13,939 bases of DNA from 2-02-FULL-48-14 sp964356195 (GCA_964356195.1 CAYHGP010000023.1:1-13939); one strand, 5' to 3'; counted from the first letter of the stretch, positions 7,246 through 12,963 are shown. The notes: generated by a model not told the origin, from the sequence alone. Made by a program: numbers and translations.

Positions 7246-7257
7246 GGGCTAACGCCC
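7246..7257 (-). promoter_or_regulatory. Intercistronic hairpin between rplP and rpmC
   Basis: GGGC-GTTA-GCCC on the minus strand is a 4-bp GC stem with a 4-nt loop, 2 nt after the rplP TAA and 7 nt before the rpmC ATG. A Shine-Dalgarno would have to lie where this hairpin is, and none is visible. The core GGCGTTAGCC recurs at 12974-12983 on the opposite strand. Confidence 0.4.
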
Positions 7258-7259
7258 TA

Positions 7260-7676
7260 TTAATCGTTGTGTGAGATAAGTTTTGTTTTCACAGGAAGTT
7301 TGTGTCCGGCTAGCTTCAGTGCGGCGCGAGCCACCTTTTCATCCAAGCCATCCATCTCGAAGAGCATGGTTCCCGGCTTAACGAGTACGGTGTAACGATC
7401 TACTGATCCTTTTCCGGATCCCATCGGAACCTCCGCAGCCTTCAAAGTGATAGGCTTGTGAGGGAACACTCGAATCCAGATCTTTCCGGCACGTTGGCAG
7501 TGATGCGCAAGTACACGTCGAGCGGATTCGATTTGACGGGAAGACACTTCTGCAATTTCCAGGCTCTTGATCCCATAGCTTCCGAAAGCCAGTGTAGAAC
7601 CACCCTTCGCGTTTCCTTTGAAGGAACCACGGAGGCGTTGCCATTTTCGATATTTTGCTCGTTTAGGTAGTAACAT
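7260..7676 (-). CDS. rplP: Large ribosomal subunit protein uL16
   Basis: 50S protein that helps form the A-site region and organises 23S rRNA helices late in assembly. 138 aa, normal length. Signatures: MLLPKRAKYRKWQRLRGSFK at the N-terminus, SRQIESARRVLAHHCQRAGK (47-66), WIRVFPHKPITLKAAEVPMG, and SGKGSVDRYTVLVKPGTMLF. The ATG is 3 nt after the rpsC stop, with ACTCAAAAATAATCT just upstream. Its stop is followed by a hairpin. Confidence 0.98.
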   Translation of the reverse strand: MLLPKRAKYRKWQRLRGSFKGNAKGGSTLAFGSYGIKSLEIAEVSSRQIESARRVLAHHCQRAGKIWIRVFPHKPITLKAAEVPMGSGKGSVDRYTVLVKPGTMLFEMDGLDEKVARAALKLAGHKLPVKTKLISHND

Positions 7677-7679
7677 AGA

Positions 7680-8345
7680 TTATTTTTGAGTGGGTTCAGC
7701 GGCCTTTGCTAAGGTCTTATTGAAGACAAGTCCTTTATTGATCCATACCTTGACGCCGATCTTACCATAAGTGGTCTGCGCTTCTGCAAGGGCGAAATCA
7801 ATATCTGCACGGAAAGTGTGAAGAGGGATTTGTCCTTCGGCGTAGAACTCCGTTCGGGCGATTTCCACCCCGTTGAGACGGCCGCTCATACGTACCTTGG
7901 CTCCTTTCGCACCGGATTCCATTGCTTTCTTGATTCCCATCTTAGCAGCGCGTCGGTAGGACACACGGCGTTCAATCTGCATGGCAATGTTTTCTGCGAG
8001 CAACCATGCGTCGAGTTCAGGTTTCTTAATCTCTTTGATGTTGATGGTGAACTTGTGACCGAATTGCTTCTCGAGGAAGGCTTTGAGGTCTTCCACGCTG
8101 GCACCTTGACGTCCGATGATCACTCCCGGCTTAGCCGAGTGAATGCTCAAGCTGATGTCTTTAGCGTTGCGGGCCAATTCGATGCGGGAAACTCCGGAAT
8201 CATTCAATTTCTTTCGAACTACGAGTCGGATTTCAACATCTTCGTTGAGCATCTTCGCGTAGGTGCGCTTTCCGGCATACCAGCTGGAGTCCCAGCTTCG
8301 GATGATGCCTGTTCTTAACCCGGTTGGATGTACTTTACTTCCCAT
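7680..8345 (-). CDS. rpsC: Small ribosomal subunit protein uS3
   Basis: 30S head protein at the mRNA entry tunnel with helicase-like activity. 221 aa. N-terminus MGSKVHPTGLRTGIIRSWDS is canonical. The type II KH domain carries its GxxG loop at G78-R79-Q80-G81 (KPGVIIGRQGASVEDL). The C-terminal S3 domain (KGAKVRMSGRLNGVEIARTE, GQIPLHTFRADIDFALAEA, YGKIGVKVWINKG) is complete. It follows rplV by 2 nt. Confidence 0.98.
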   Translation of the reverse strand: MGSKVHPTGLRTGIIRSWDSSWYAGKRTYAKMLNEDVEIRLVVRKKLNDSGVSRIELARNAKDISLSIHSAKPGVIIGRQGASVEDLKAFLEKQFGHKFTINIKEIKKPELDAWLLAENIAMQIERRVSYRRAAKMGIKKAMESGAKGAKVRMSGRLNGVEIARTEFYAEGQIPLHTFRADIDFALAEAQTTYGKIGVKVWINKGLVFNKTLAKAAEPTQK

Positions 8346-8347
8346 GA

Positions 8348-8740
8348 TTACTGTTGATTAGGTTCAGTGGGTACAGTGGCCTTAGGTGCCCGTTTAACTT
8401 TAGCAGGAGAGGGGGCTTTAATATCCACAGTAACGCGGATTTGAGCCGTTCTCTTGAGAATGGGGTGCGTTCGTCCTTTAGAGACGGAAACACCACGTTT
8501 GTAAGTAGGACCTTTGGTAACAATAATTTCCTTCACATAGAGGTTCTTTCGATTCTGCTTCAGGTTGTTTTCTGCGTTGGAAGCGGCGGAATCAATAGCC
8601 TTGTAGACCAGGAGCGCACCCTTCTTAGGAGTGAAACGAAGCTGGTTCAGAGCATCTTCTACCATGACACCACGCACGAGTCCTGCGACGAGGCTTGCCT
8701 TCTTAGGTGAGATCCGAGTGTTTTTGAGTAAAGCTTTCAT
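8348..8740 (-). CDS. rplV: Large ribosomal subunit protein uL22
   Basis: 50S protein whose beta-hairpin lines the exit tunnel and shapes macrolide sensitivity. 130 aa; the family core is about 110 aa (TRISPKKASLVAGLVRG at the start, KAIDSAASNAENN in the middle, GRTHPILKRTAQIRVTVD near the end). The last 20 or so residues are a Pro/Ala/Lys-rich tail (APSPAKVKRAPKATVPTEPN). The 21-nt gap after rpsS holds ACTAATCACTCA directly before the ATG and no Shine-Dalgarno. Confidence 0.97.
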   Translation of the reverse strand: MKALLKNTRISPKKASLVAGLVRGVMVEDALNQLRFTPKKGALLVYKAIDSAASNAENNLKQNRKNLYVKEIIVTKGPTYKRGVSVSKGRTHPILKRTAQIRVTVDIKAPSPAKVKRAPKATVPTEPNQQ

Positions 8741-8761
8741 TGAGTGATTAGTTTCTTGCTA

Positions 8762-9049
8762 TTATTTAGATGGAGTAGCTACTGCTTCCTTGGTCTTGAG
8801 AGGGTGTCCACGGAATTTTCGTGTGAAGGAGAATTCTCCGAGACGGTGACCCACCATGGCTTCAGTAACGAAGACAGGGATGTGCTCTTTACCGTTGTGT
8901 ACCGCGAAGGTAAAGCCTACAAACTCCGGAGGAATTTGTGAGCGACGAGCCCAGGTCTTAATGACCTTTTTGCTATCAGGGTTCATATTTTGAACCTTCT
9001 TGATAAGCTTCTCGTCCACGTAGGGTCCTTTATAACTGCTGCGTCCCAT
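8762..9049 (-). CDS. rpsS: Small ribosomal subunit protein uS19
   Basis: 30S head protein that pairs with uS13 and forms bridges to the 50S subunit. 95 aa, standard. N-terminus MGRSSYKGPYVDEKLIKKV, the segment KTWARRSQIPPEFVGFTFAV, HNGKEHIPVFVTEAMVGHRL and GEFSFTRKFRGH are all family hallmarks. The ATG is 2 nt after the rplB stop. Confidence 0.98.
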   Translation of the reverse strand: MGRSSYKGPYVDEKLIKKVQNMNPDSKKVIKTWARRSQIPPEFVGFTFAVHNGKEHIPVFVTEAMVGHRLGEFSFTRKFRGHPLKTKEAVATPSK

Positions 9050-9051
9050 AA

Positions 9052-9909
9052 TTATTTCTTGTTAAGTTCAGCGACCATTTTGCCCTTTCGGGTTCTAACA
9101 ATCCAGCGATTGGTATCCTTGCGTCGTCGAGTTTTCACTCCGAGCGCATGCAATCCCCAAGGGGTTTTAGGATACTTCATACCAATGGGACAGTTTCCCT
9201 CTCCTCCTCCATGAGGATGGTCGTTAGGGTTCATAGCCTTCCCACGGACTTCCGGACGTTGACCTTTGTGACGATTTCGTCCCGCTTTACCAATGGTCAC
9301 GTTTCCGTGATCAATATTGGACACGCGTCCAACGGTGGCGTAGCAGTCTTTCTGGACAAAACGCACTTCTCCAGAGGGGAGCTGCACTTGAGCATACTCA
9401 CCATCCAGGGAAACAAGTTTTGCAACGGACCCTGCTGTCTTTACGAGTTGACCTTGTCCGCTTGGGTTGATTTGAACGTTGTGGATTTCGAAACCAACGG
9501 GGATGTGTTGTAGTTGCATACGGTTTCCAACGCGAGCCTTGGTTCGAGCAGCGGTCAAAATCTTTTCACCTACTTTGATCCCATCAGGAGCCAAGTGGTA
9601 ACGGTATTCACCGTCTTTGTAACATACAAGCATAATGAAAGCGCTTCGATTGGGGTCGTACTCTACCGTACGAACGGTTCCTTCAATATTAAGTTTGTCG
9701 TGTTGCTTGAAATCCACCATACGAATATGAGTCTTGTTTCCCGATCCACGATGACGCACGGTGATCACACCATTGCTGTTGCGACCGGCCTGCTCTCTTC
9801 GGTCTGTGAGCAAACTCTTGTGAGGCTTGTTGGTCGTGAGTTCCTCATAAGTGAGGACCGTCATGGACCTTTGGCCGTTCGTCGTATTTTTAACTTTTCG
9901 TATAGGCAT
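9052..9909 (-). CDS. rplB: Large ribosomal subunit protein uL2
   Basis: Largest 50S protein, next to the peptidyl transferase centre and required for subunit association. 285 aa against about 275 usually. The N-terminal OB-type region (RNSNGVITVRHRGSGNKTHI) and the SH3-like C-terminal region are present. The conserved histidine motif DHPHGGGEG is at 230-238, preceded by RPEVRGKAMNPN. It ends TRRRKDTNRWIVRTRKGK with a short tail. One nucleotide separates it from rplW. Confidence 0.99.
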   Translation of the reverse strand: MPIRKVKNTTNGQRSMTVLTYEELTTNKPHKSLLTDRREQAGRNSNGVITVRHRGSGNKTHIRMVDFKQHDKLNIEGTVRTVEYDPNRSAFIMLVCYKDGEYRYHLAPDGIKVGEKILTAARTKARVGNRMQLQHIPVGFEIHNVQINPSGQGQLVKTAGSVAKLVSLDGEYAQVQLPSGEVRFVQKDCYATVGRVSNIDHGNVTIGKAGRNRHKGQRPEVRGKAMNPNDHPHGGGEGNCPIGMKYPKTPWGLHALGVKTRRRKDTNRWIVRTRKGKMVAELNKK

Positions 9910-9910
9910 A

Positions 9911-10234
9911 TTATTTGGTAGCTACGGCCGTTTTTTTAGGGGTAGTCTTTAATTTAGTTACATCGAGCTTCTCGCCGGCCTTCAGAGTGATCATCGCTCT
10001 TCGATTTGTCGCTCGTTTCTGCACGGGCTTGCGAGCCTTTCCAAGACGGTACTTCGCTACACGTTGAGTCATATTTACCTTCTTCACGTGCACTCCGTAG
10101 AGAGCAAGGAAAGCAATCTTTACATCCACTTTGGTTGCCGCTTGGTGCACTACGAAGGTGTACTTATTAGCAGCCTCCTGGTGGACGCTTTTCTCCGTGA
10201 GAACGGGCCGAATTAGAATTTGAGCGATGTTCAT
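9911..10234 (-). CDS. rplW: Large ribosomal subunit protein uL23
   Basis: 50S protein at the tunnel exit; main ribosomal contact of trigger factor and SRP. 107 aa. Diagnostic segments are LIRPVLTEKSVHQEAANKYT and the basic stretch YRLGKARKPVQKRATNRRAM; then MITLKAGEKLD as in the family. It ends with a Lys/Thr tail. The ATG is 3 nt after the rplD stop, whose last codons supply ACTAAATAAATT before the start. Confidence 0.96.
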   Translation of the reverse strand: MNIAQILIRPVLTEKSVHQEAANKYTFVVHQAATKVDVKIAFLALYGVHVKKVNMTQRVAKYRLGKARKPVQKRATNRRAMITLKAGEKLDVTKLKTTPKKTAVATK

Positions 10235-10237
10235 AAT

Positions 10238-10864
10238 TTATTTAGTTGCCGGGGTTTGAAGATCCTTGAGAGACGTTTCTGTGAAGAGAACGACTTCGTA
10301 CTTGAGGAGATCGGCAGGGTTGAGGTAACCGCTTGTAATCACTTTTGCGTTCTTGAGATTACGAGCGACCATGCGCAGCATCTTTTCTTCACGATTGCTC
10401 ACCACGAGTACATTTCTTACGATAGGGAGCTTCTTGAGGAAGGATGCGAACTCTTTAGTCTTAGGAGTCTTTGATTCGTAGTGATCGAGAGCGAGAACTT
10501 TCCCATCCTTAGCTTTCACGCTCAGAATCTGAGCGAGAGCCCTTCGGCGCATTTGCTTAGGCATCATGATGGCAAAAGTTTGTTCCTTCTTAGGTCCAAA
10601 AGCATTTCCCCCTCCTTTCATGTGAGGGTTACGAGTGGAACCCTGACGGGCACGACCCGTGTGCTTTTGAGCGAAAGGCTTCTTTCCTCCTCCTCGCACT
10701 TCTCCTTTGGTCAAGACGTTGGCAATAGGTCGACGAGCGCTCTTCTGTTGATAGATGAGGTAGCTGTGAACCAATCCTTCGCCACCTTCGACTTCGAAGA
10801 TGTCTTTAGACAGGCTTACATCGCCAGTTTTTTCGCCCTCCTGATTGTAAAGTGGTGCTTTCAT
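10238..10864 (-). CDS. rplD: Large ribosomal subunit protein uL4
   Basis: 50S protein with a tunnel-lining loop. In Escherichia coli it is also the autogenous regulator of the S10 operon, acting on a leader hairpin by transcription attenuation and translational repression. 208 aa. The tunnel-loop motif EVRGGGKKPFAQKHTGRARQ is at residues 55-74, followed by GSTRNPHMKGGGNAFGPKK. The globular domain includes RRRALAQILSVKAKDGK. Its ATG overlaps the rplC stop by one base (TAATG). Its family role makes it a candidate ligand for the leader structure seen upstream of rpsJ, which is inference. Confidence 0.97.
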   Translation of the reverse strand: MKAPLYNQEGEKTGDVSLSKDIFEVEGGEGLVHSYLIYQQKSARRPIANVLTKGEVRGGGKKPFAQKHTGRARQGSTRNPHMKGGGNAFGPKKEQTFAIMMPKQMRRRALAQILSVKAKDGKVLALDHYESKTPKTKEFASFLKKLPIVRNVLVVSNREEKMLRMVARNLKNAKVITSGYLNPADLLKYEVVLFTETSLKDLQTPATK

Positions 10865-11439
10865 TATTTTCTGATAATTACGAGTGTTCCATTCCCTCCA
10901 GGGACTTGGCCCTTGAGACCAATGAGGTTCTTTTCGATATCTACATAGACAATGGTTCTCATTTCTGTGACACGTTCGCTTCCCATGTGTCCGGCCATAC
11001 GCTTTCCTTTGTGTACTTTTCCGGGACGAGCGCGAGCTCCAATGGAACCCGGTTCGCGTTTGAAATGGGACCCGTGAGTCTCAGGACCTCCACGGAAGTG
11101 GTGACGTCGCACTACTCCTTGAAACCCTTTACCTTTGGAAGTTGCGGTGATCTTGGTTCGATCTCCAACGGAGAATCCGTCAAGATTGATCTCATCTCCA
11201 ATTTTCAAAGAATCTTCAGTTTCAATGCGGAATTCTCGGAGGATCTTGAACTTGCGGTTCTTGGTCGGTTTATTCAATGCGTCGAAGCCCAGGACGACCG
11301 CCGGATATCCATCTTTTTCTACGGTTTTCACCTGTACCACCGTGCTAGGCTGGCATTCGATGACCGTAAGAGGGATCACTTGGCCGTCGTCTTGAATAAG
11401 ACGAGTCATACCGATTTTTCTTCCTAATATTCCTGACAT
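10864..11439 (-). CDS. rplC: Large ribosomal subunit protein uL3
   Basis: Early 50S assembly protein that reaches toward the peptidyl transferase centre. 191 aa, a little shorter than the usual 205-210. N-terminus MSGILGRKIGMTRLIQDDGQ is canonical, and the conserved loop GKGFQGVVRRHHFRGGPETH, GSHFKREPGSIGARARPGKV and KGKRMAGHMG is intact. Unlike the rest of the cluster it is separated from its upstream gene rpsJ by 131 nt, which contain a good promoter. The start is preceded by CACTAAATT. Confidence 0.97.
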   Translation of the reverse strand: MSGILGRKIGMTRLIQDDGQVIPLTVIECQPSTVVQVKTVEKDGYPAVVLGFDALNKPTKNRKFKILREFRIETEDSLKIGDEINLDGFSVGDRTKITATSKGKGFQGVVRRHHFRGGPETHGSHFKREPGSIGARARPGKVHKGKRMAGHMGSERVTEMRTIVYVDIEKNLIGLKGQVPGGNGTLVIIRK

Positions 11440-11532
11440 AATTTAGTGCTTAGAGGCTATGTGCCTGGTATCCATTGGTCTTTGAATCCCTGAGGGAGCC
11501 TTTGGGTACGAGTCCAAGATAAATGCCCGAAG

Positions 11533-11561
11533 ATATTAGGGACGCTTTAACTTGAAGTCAA
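11533..11561 (-). promoter_or_regulatory. Sigma-70-type promoter for rplC and downstream genes
   Basis: Minus-strand TTGACT (11561-11556) and TAATAT (11538-11533) are separated by exactly 17 nt. This matches the -35 consensus at 5 of 6 and the -10 at 4 of 6. It sits 10 nt past the rpsJ stop and predicts a leader of about 87 nt before the rplC ATG. That leader holds small inverted repeats (TCCC-TCA-GGGA and AGGC-ACATA-GCCT). I see no terminator between rpsJ and this promoter. Confidence 0.6.
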
Positions 11562-11570
11562 TAGGATTGT

Positions 11571-11972
11571 CTACTTTTTTGCTGTTTTCTTTGGAGCGGC
11601 TGCCTTTTTTGAGGCTTTTTTAGTGCTTCCTTCCTCACTTTCTCCTGCGGTGCCAGTCTCCATGATCATCTTGATTTCGATGTCCACTCCGGAGGGCAGT
11701 GACAGGTTAGAAAGCTCTTCAATAGTGGCCGAGCTGGACTCGGTGATGTCCACTAAACGCTTGTGGGTTCGCATTTCGTATTGTTCACGGGAATTTTTGT
11801 GAACGAAAGTGGAGCGATTTACCGTGAATTTATCAATAATCGTAGGAAGAGGAATAGGTCCCATTACAATGGCACCGGTTTTTTCAGCGGTTTCGATGAT
11901 CATTCGCGCTGCATCGTCGATGACTTTGTGGTCAAAGGACTTGATCTTGATACGAATTTTTTGCTTTGCCAT
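11571..11972 (-). CDS. rpsJ: Small ribosomal subunit protein uS10, with Lys-rich tail
   Basis: 30S head protein, also NusE in transcription antitermination. Starting at ATG 11972 the protein is 133 aa, beginning MAKQKIRIKIKSFDHKVIDD. The core GAIVMGPIPLPTIIDKFTVN, NSREQYEMRTHKRLVDI and SLPSGVDIEIKM is complete by residue 103, where typical S10 ends. A tail of about 30 residues follows (METGTAGESEEG then Lys/Ala-rich). The frame stays open upstream to ATG 12047, which would add 25 residues unlike any S10, so I reject that start. The only TAG stop in the window is here. No Shine-Dalgarno is visible; the bases before the start are CCCCCTACCCC. Confidence 0.97.
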   Translation of the reverse strand: MAKQKIRIKIKSFDHKVIDDAARMIIETAEKTGAIVMGPIPLPTIIDKFTVNRSTFVHKNSREQYEMRTHKRLVDITESSSATIEELSNLSLPSGVDIEIKMIMETGTAGESEEGSTKKASKKAAAPKKTAKK

Positions 11973-11994
11973 GGGGTAGGGGGATAAAAAGTGT

Positions 11995-12026
11995 AAAAAA
12001 ATAACCGAGACTTTTACATCTCGGTT
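11995..12026 (-). terminator. Intrinsic terminator inside the rpsJ leader
   Basis: On the minus strand AACCGAGA (12026-12019), loop TGTAAAAG, TCTCGGTT (12010-12003), then A and seven T (12001-11995). The 8-bp stem is perfect and half GC, so this is a standard Rho-independent terminator. It ends 22 nt before the rpsJ ATG, leaving no room for a promoter downstream of it. The nearest promoter is upstream at 12124-12154, so transcripts for rpsJ must pass through it. Confidence 0.75.
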
Positions 12027-12117
12027 TAACGTGGCCTTGCGAGCCATGTGAAAATTTTGTGAGATGTCCCGATCGGTGGATCGAGGAGTGTTCTAAAAGC
12101 AGAACAACTTCATTTTG
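12027..12117 (-). promoter_or_regulatory. Structured 5' leader of the S10 operon, possible attenuator
   Basis: Between the predicted start of transcription (about 12117) and the terminator the minus strand offers two stem-loops: GTTCT-GCTTTT-AGAAC (12105-12090) and CTCGATC-CACC-GATCGGG (12085-12068; 7 bp with one U-G pair). Immediately after the second comes ACATCTC (12067-12061). It is perfectly complementary to GAGATGT (12022-12016), which includes the inner part of the terminator's left arm. Pairing of these 7 nt would block the terminator. This layout, leader hairpins then a terminator before the S10 gene, recalls the L4-controlled S10 leader of gammaproteobacteria, but I see no sequence similarity and the ligand is unknown. 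Confidence 0.5.
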
Positions 12118-12123
12118 TACTGG

Positions 12124-12154
12124 ATTATTTAAAGGAAGACAGGGGCATTGTCAA
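12124..12154 (-). promoter_or_regulatory. Main promoter of the S10-spc operon
   Basis: A perfect -35 box TTGACA lies at 12154-12149 on the minus strand. The -10 region TTTAAATAATCC follows: TAAATA (12131-12126) is at a 17-nt spacing, TTAAAT at 16 and AATAAT (12129-12124) at 19, so the exact -10 is uncertain. Transcription would start near 12117, giving a leader of about 145 nt before rpsJ. No other convincing promoter lies between the membrane-protein gene at 12262 and rpsJ. Confidence 0.65.
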
Positions 12155-12166
12155 GTTTGTTCGTCA

Positions 12167-12223
12167 TTAAGCGATCATGCTCTTAATCTTTTCCAGGATC
12201 TCTTCTTTTAGATTGGTACTCAT
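12167..12223 (-). CDS. Possible 18-residue mini-ORF
   Basis: ATG 12223 opens a frame MSTNLKEEILEKIKSMIA ending at TAA (12169-12167), with a TAA two codons upstream, so it is self-contained. The peptide is amphipathic and helix-prone (Leu, Ile and Lys/Glu pattern). It lies 38 nt downstream of the 59-aa membrane protein gene, in the same orientation, and ends 12 nt before the -35 box of the S10 promoter. There is no Shine-Dalgarno, but no gene in this window has one. It could be a third cistron of the membrane-protein unit or chance; length alone gives no support. Confidence 0.25.
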   Translation of the reverse strand: MSTNLKEEILEKIKSMIA

Positions 12224-12242
12224 GATTTAAAATTTTTGTATC

Positions 12243-12261
12243 GGCAAACGTTTGGGCAAAC
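12243..12261. repeat. Paired GGCAAAC direct repeat with central palindrome
   Basis: GGCAAAC occurs on the plus strand at 12243-12249 and 12255-12261, 12 bp apart start to start, and the middle forms the palindrome CAAACGTTTG (12246?-12255 region, spanning GGCAAACGTTTGGGC). It lies directly after the 59-aa gene stop. It could be a protein-binding site upstream of the S10 promoter, or a remnant; no function is shown. Confidence 0.3.
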
Positions 12262-12441
12262 TTAGATGCGATCTTTCCAGTATTTGAATATCTTTTTGTA
12301 GTCGCTTTTCAGGTTGTTTAGGTACGCTCCTTTTCTGAAAATATTGATGAGTAAGATTACCGGCGTAGCAAAAATTAACACCAGAGGGAGGATTACAATC
12401 CATATGATCGCCTGCATCAGAACATCTATAATAATTTCCAT
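12262..12441 (-). CDS. Small single-span membrane protein, unknown function (59 aa)
   Basis: ATG 12441 to TAA 12264-12262 encodes 59 residues. The N-terminal half (about 11-35: AIIWIVILPLVLIFATPVIL and following) is a strongly hydrophobic membrane segment. The C-terminal half is cytosolic-looking, basic and aromatic (KSDYKKIFKYWKDRI). The start is 4 nt after the stop of the 152-aa membrane protein gene, so the two are very probably co-transcribed and may act together. There is no Shine-Dalgarno (TTTTTAAGAAT before ATG). I recognise no family. The tight spacing, coherent membrane-plus-basic-tail design and absence of a competing frame are the support for it being real. Confidence 0.65.
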   Translation of the reverse strand: MEIIIDVLMQAIIWIVILPLVLIFATPVILLINIFRKGAYLNNLKSDYKKIFKYWKDRI

Positions 12442-12445
12442 ATTC

Positions 12446-12904
12446 TTAAAAATTTATGAGGTTGGCAACAACCAAAACAACACCCGCGCCCAAAAGACAG
12501 CCAGCCATTTTCCCGACAGCCGATTTGAGCATTGTTCTTTCTTCTGGAACTAATTGTATTCTTAATTTTTCAGCAGAATATCCTTCAAAAATTCCAGCAA
12601 TACCGTCAGTTATGGCGTTACCAACAACACCACCGAGAATGGCGCCAGTTACACCAGCAAAATGCCCACCAAAAATAGCCATGACGGCTAAAATTCCATT
12701 ATCTATTATACCAAAGAGAATATCAGGCTGAATAGATCTTAGTTTTATCTTGAATGGAATGAGAGAAACTATACAAAGTAAGGCGAGAATGATTAAAACG
12801 AAGCCCATCCACCGAGCATTATTAACAAAAAAGACGCTAACTGCGGCGATAACAACACAAAGTGTCAAAATGTTTAATATAGATAGGATGAATTTTTGCC
12901 GCAT
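12446..12904 (-). CDS. Multi-pass membrane protein, unknown function (152 aa)
   Basis: I do not recognise a family. The protein appears to have four or five membrane segments: about 5-27, 33-51, 61-80, 82-106 and 129-149. Segments three and four carry a glycine-rich, small-residue pattern (IFGGHFAGVTGAILGGVVGN, residues 77-96) with embedded polar residues D68, N69, H81, N96 and D100. Such a pattern suggests tight helix packing or a pore or transport site, which is inference. A short charged stretch (EGYSAEKLRIQLVPEERTML, 107-126) precedes the last span. ATG 12904 starts the unit, and the 59-aa membrane protein follows at 4 nt. A TATAAT box lies about 55 nt upstream. The region is AT-richer than the ribosomal cluster. 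Confidence 0.8.
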   Translation of the reverse strand: MRQKFILSILNILTLCVVIAAVSVFFVNNARWMGFVLIILALLCIVSLIPFKIKLRSIQPDILFGIIDNGILAVMAIFGGHFAGVTGAILGGVVGNAITDGIAGIFEGYSAEKLRIQLVPEERTMLKSAVGKMAGCLLGAGVVLVVANLINF

Positions 12905-12957
12905 AAATTTATTATCTAATCGCCCCCACCCCTATAAAAAATAAATAAAATTTGTTC

Positions 12958-12963
12958 ATTATA
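12958..12963 (-). promoter_or_regulatory. Possible -10 box for the membrane-protein unit
   Basis: A perfect TATAAT reads on the minus strand at 12963-12958, with transcription then starting about 45-50 nt before the 152-aa gene. No good -35 box is seen 16-18 nt upstream (the bases there are around CGGCTAACG). The leader contains GGGGTGGGGG (minus, around 12931-12922), about 20 nt before the start codon. This is the best promoter candidate but incomplete. Confidence 0.35.

Noticed and set aside
10852..11427. Plus-strand open frame (191 aa) opposite rplC
   Set aside because: Mirror frame of rplC with nearly the same limits; serine- and phenylalanine-rich translation typical of antisense shadows.
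11973..12047. rpsJ start at 12047 giving a 158-aa S10
   Set aside because: The added 25 residues pass through the terminator hairpin and do not resemble S10; MAKQKIR at 11972 is the family start. Kept only as a weak leader-ORF idea.
12917..12931. G-quadruplex in GGGGTGGGGG upstream of the 152-aa gene
   Set aside because: Only two G-runs are present, where four are needed for an intramolecular quadruplex.
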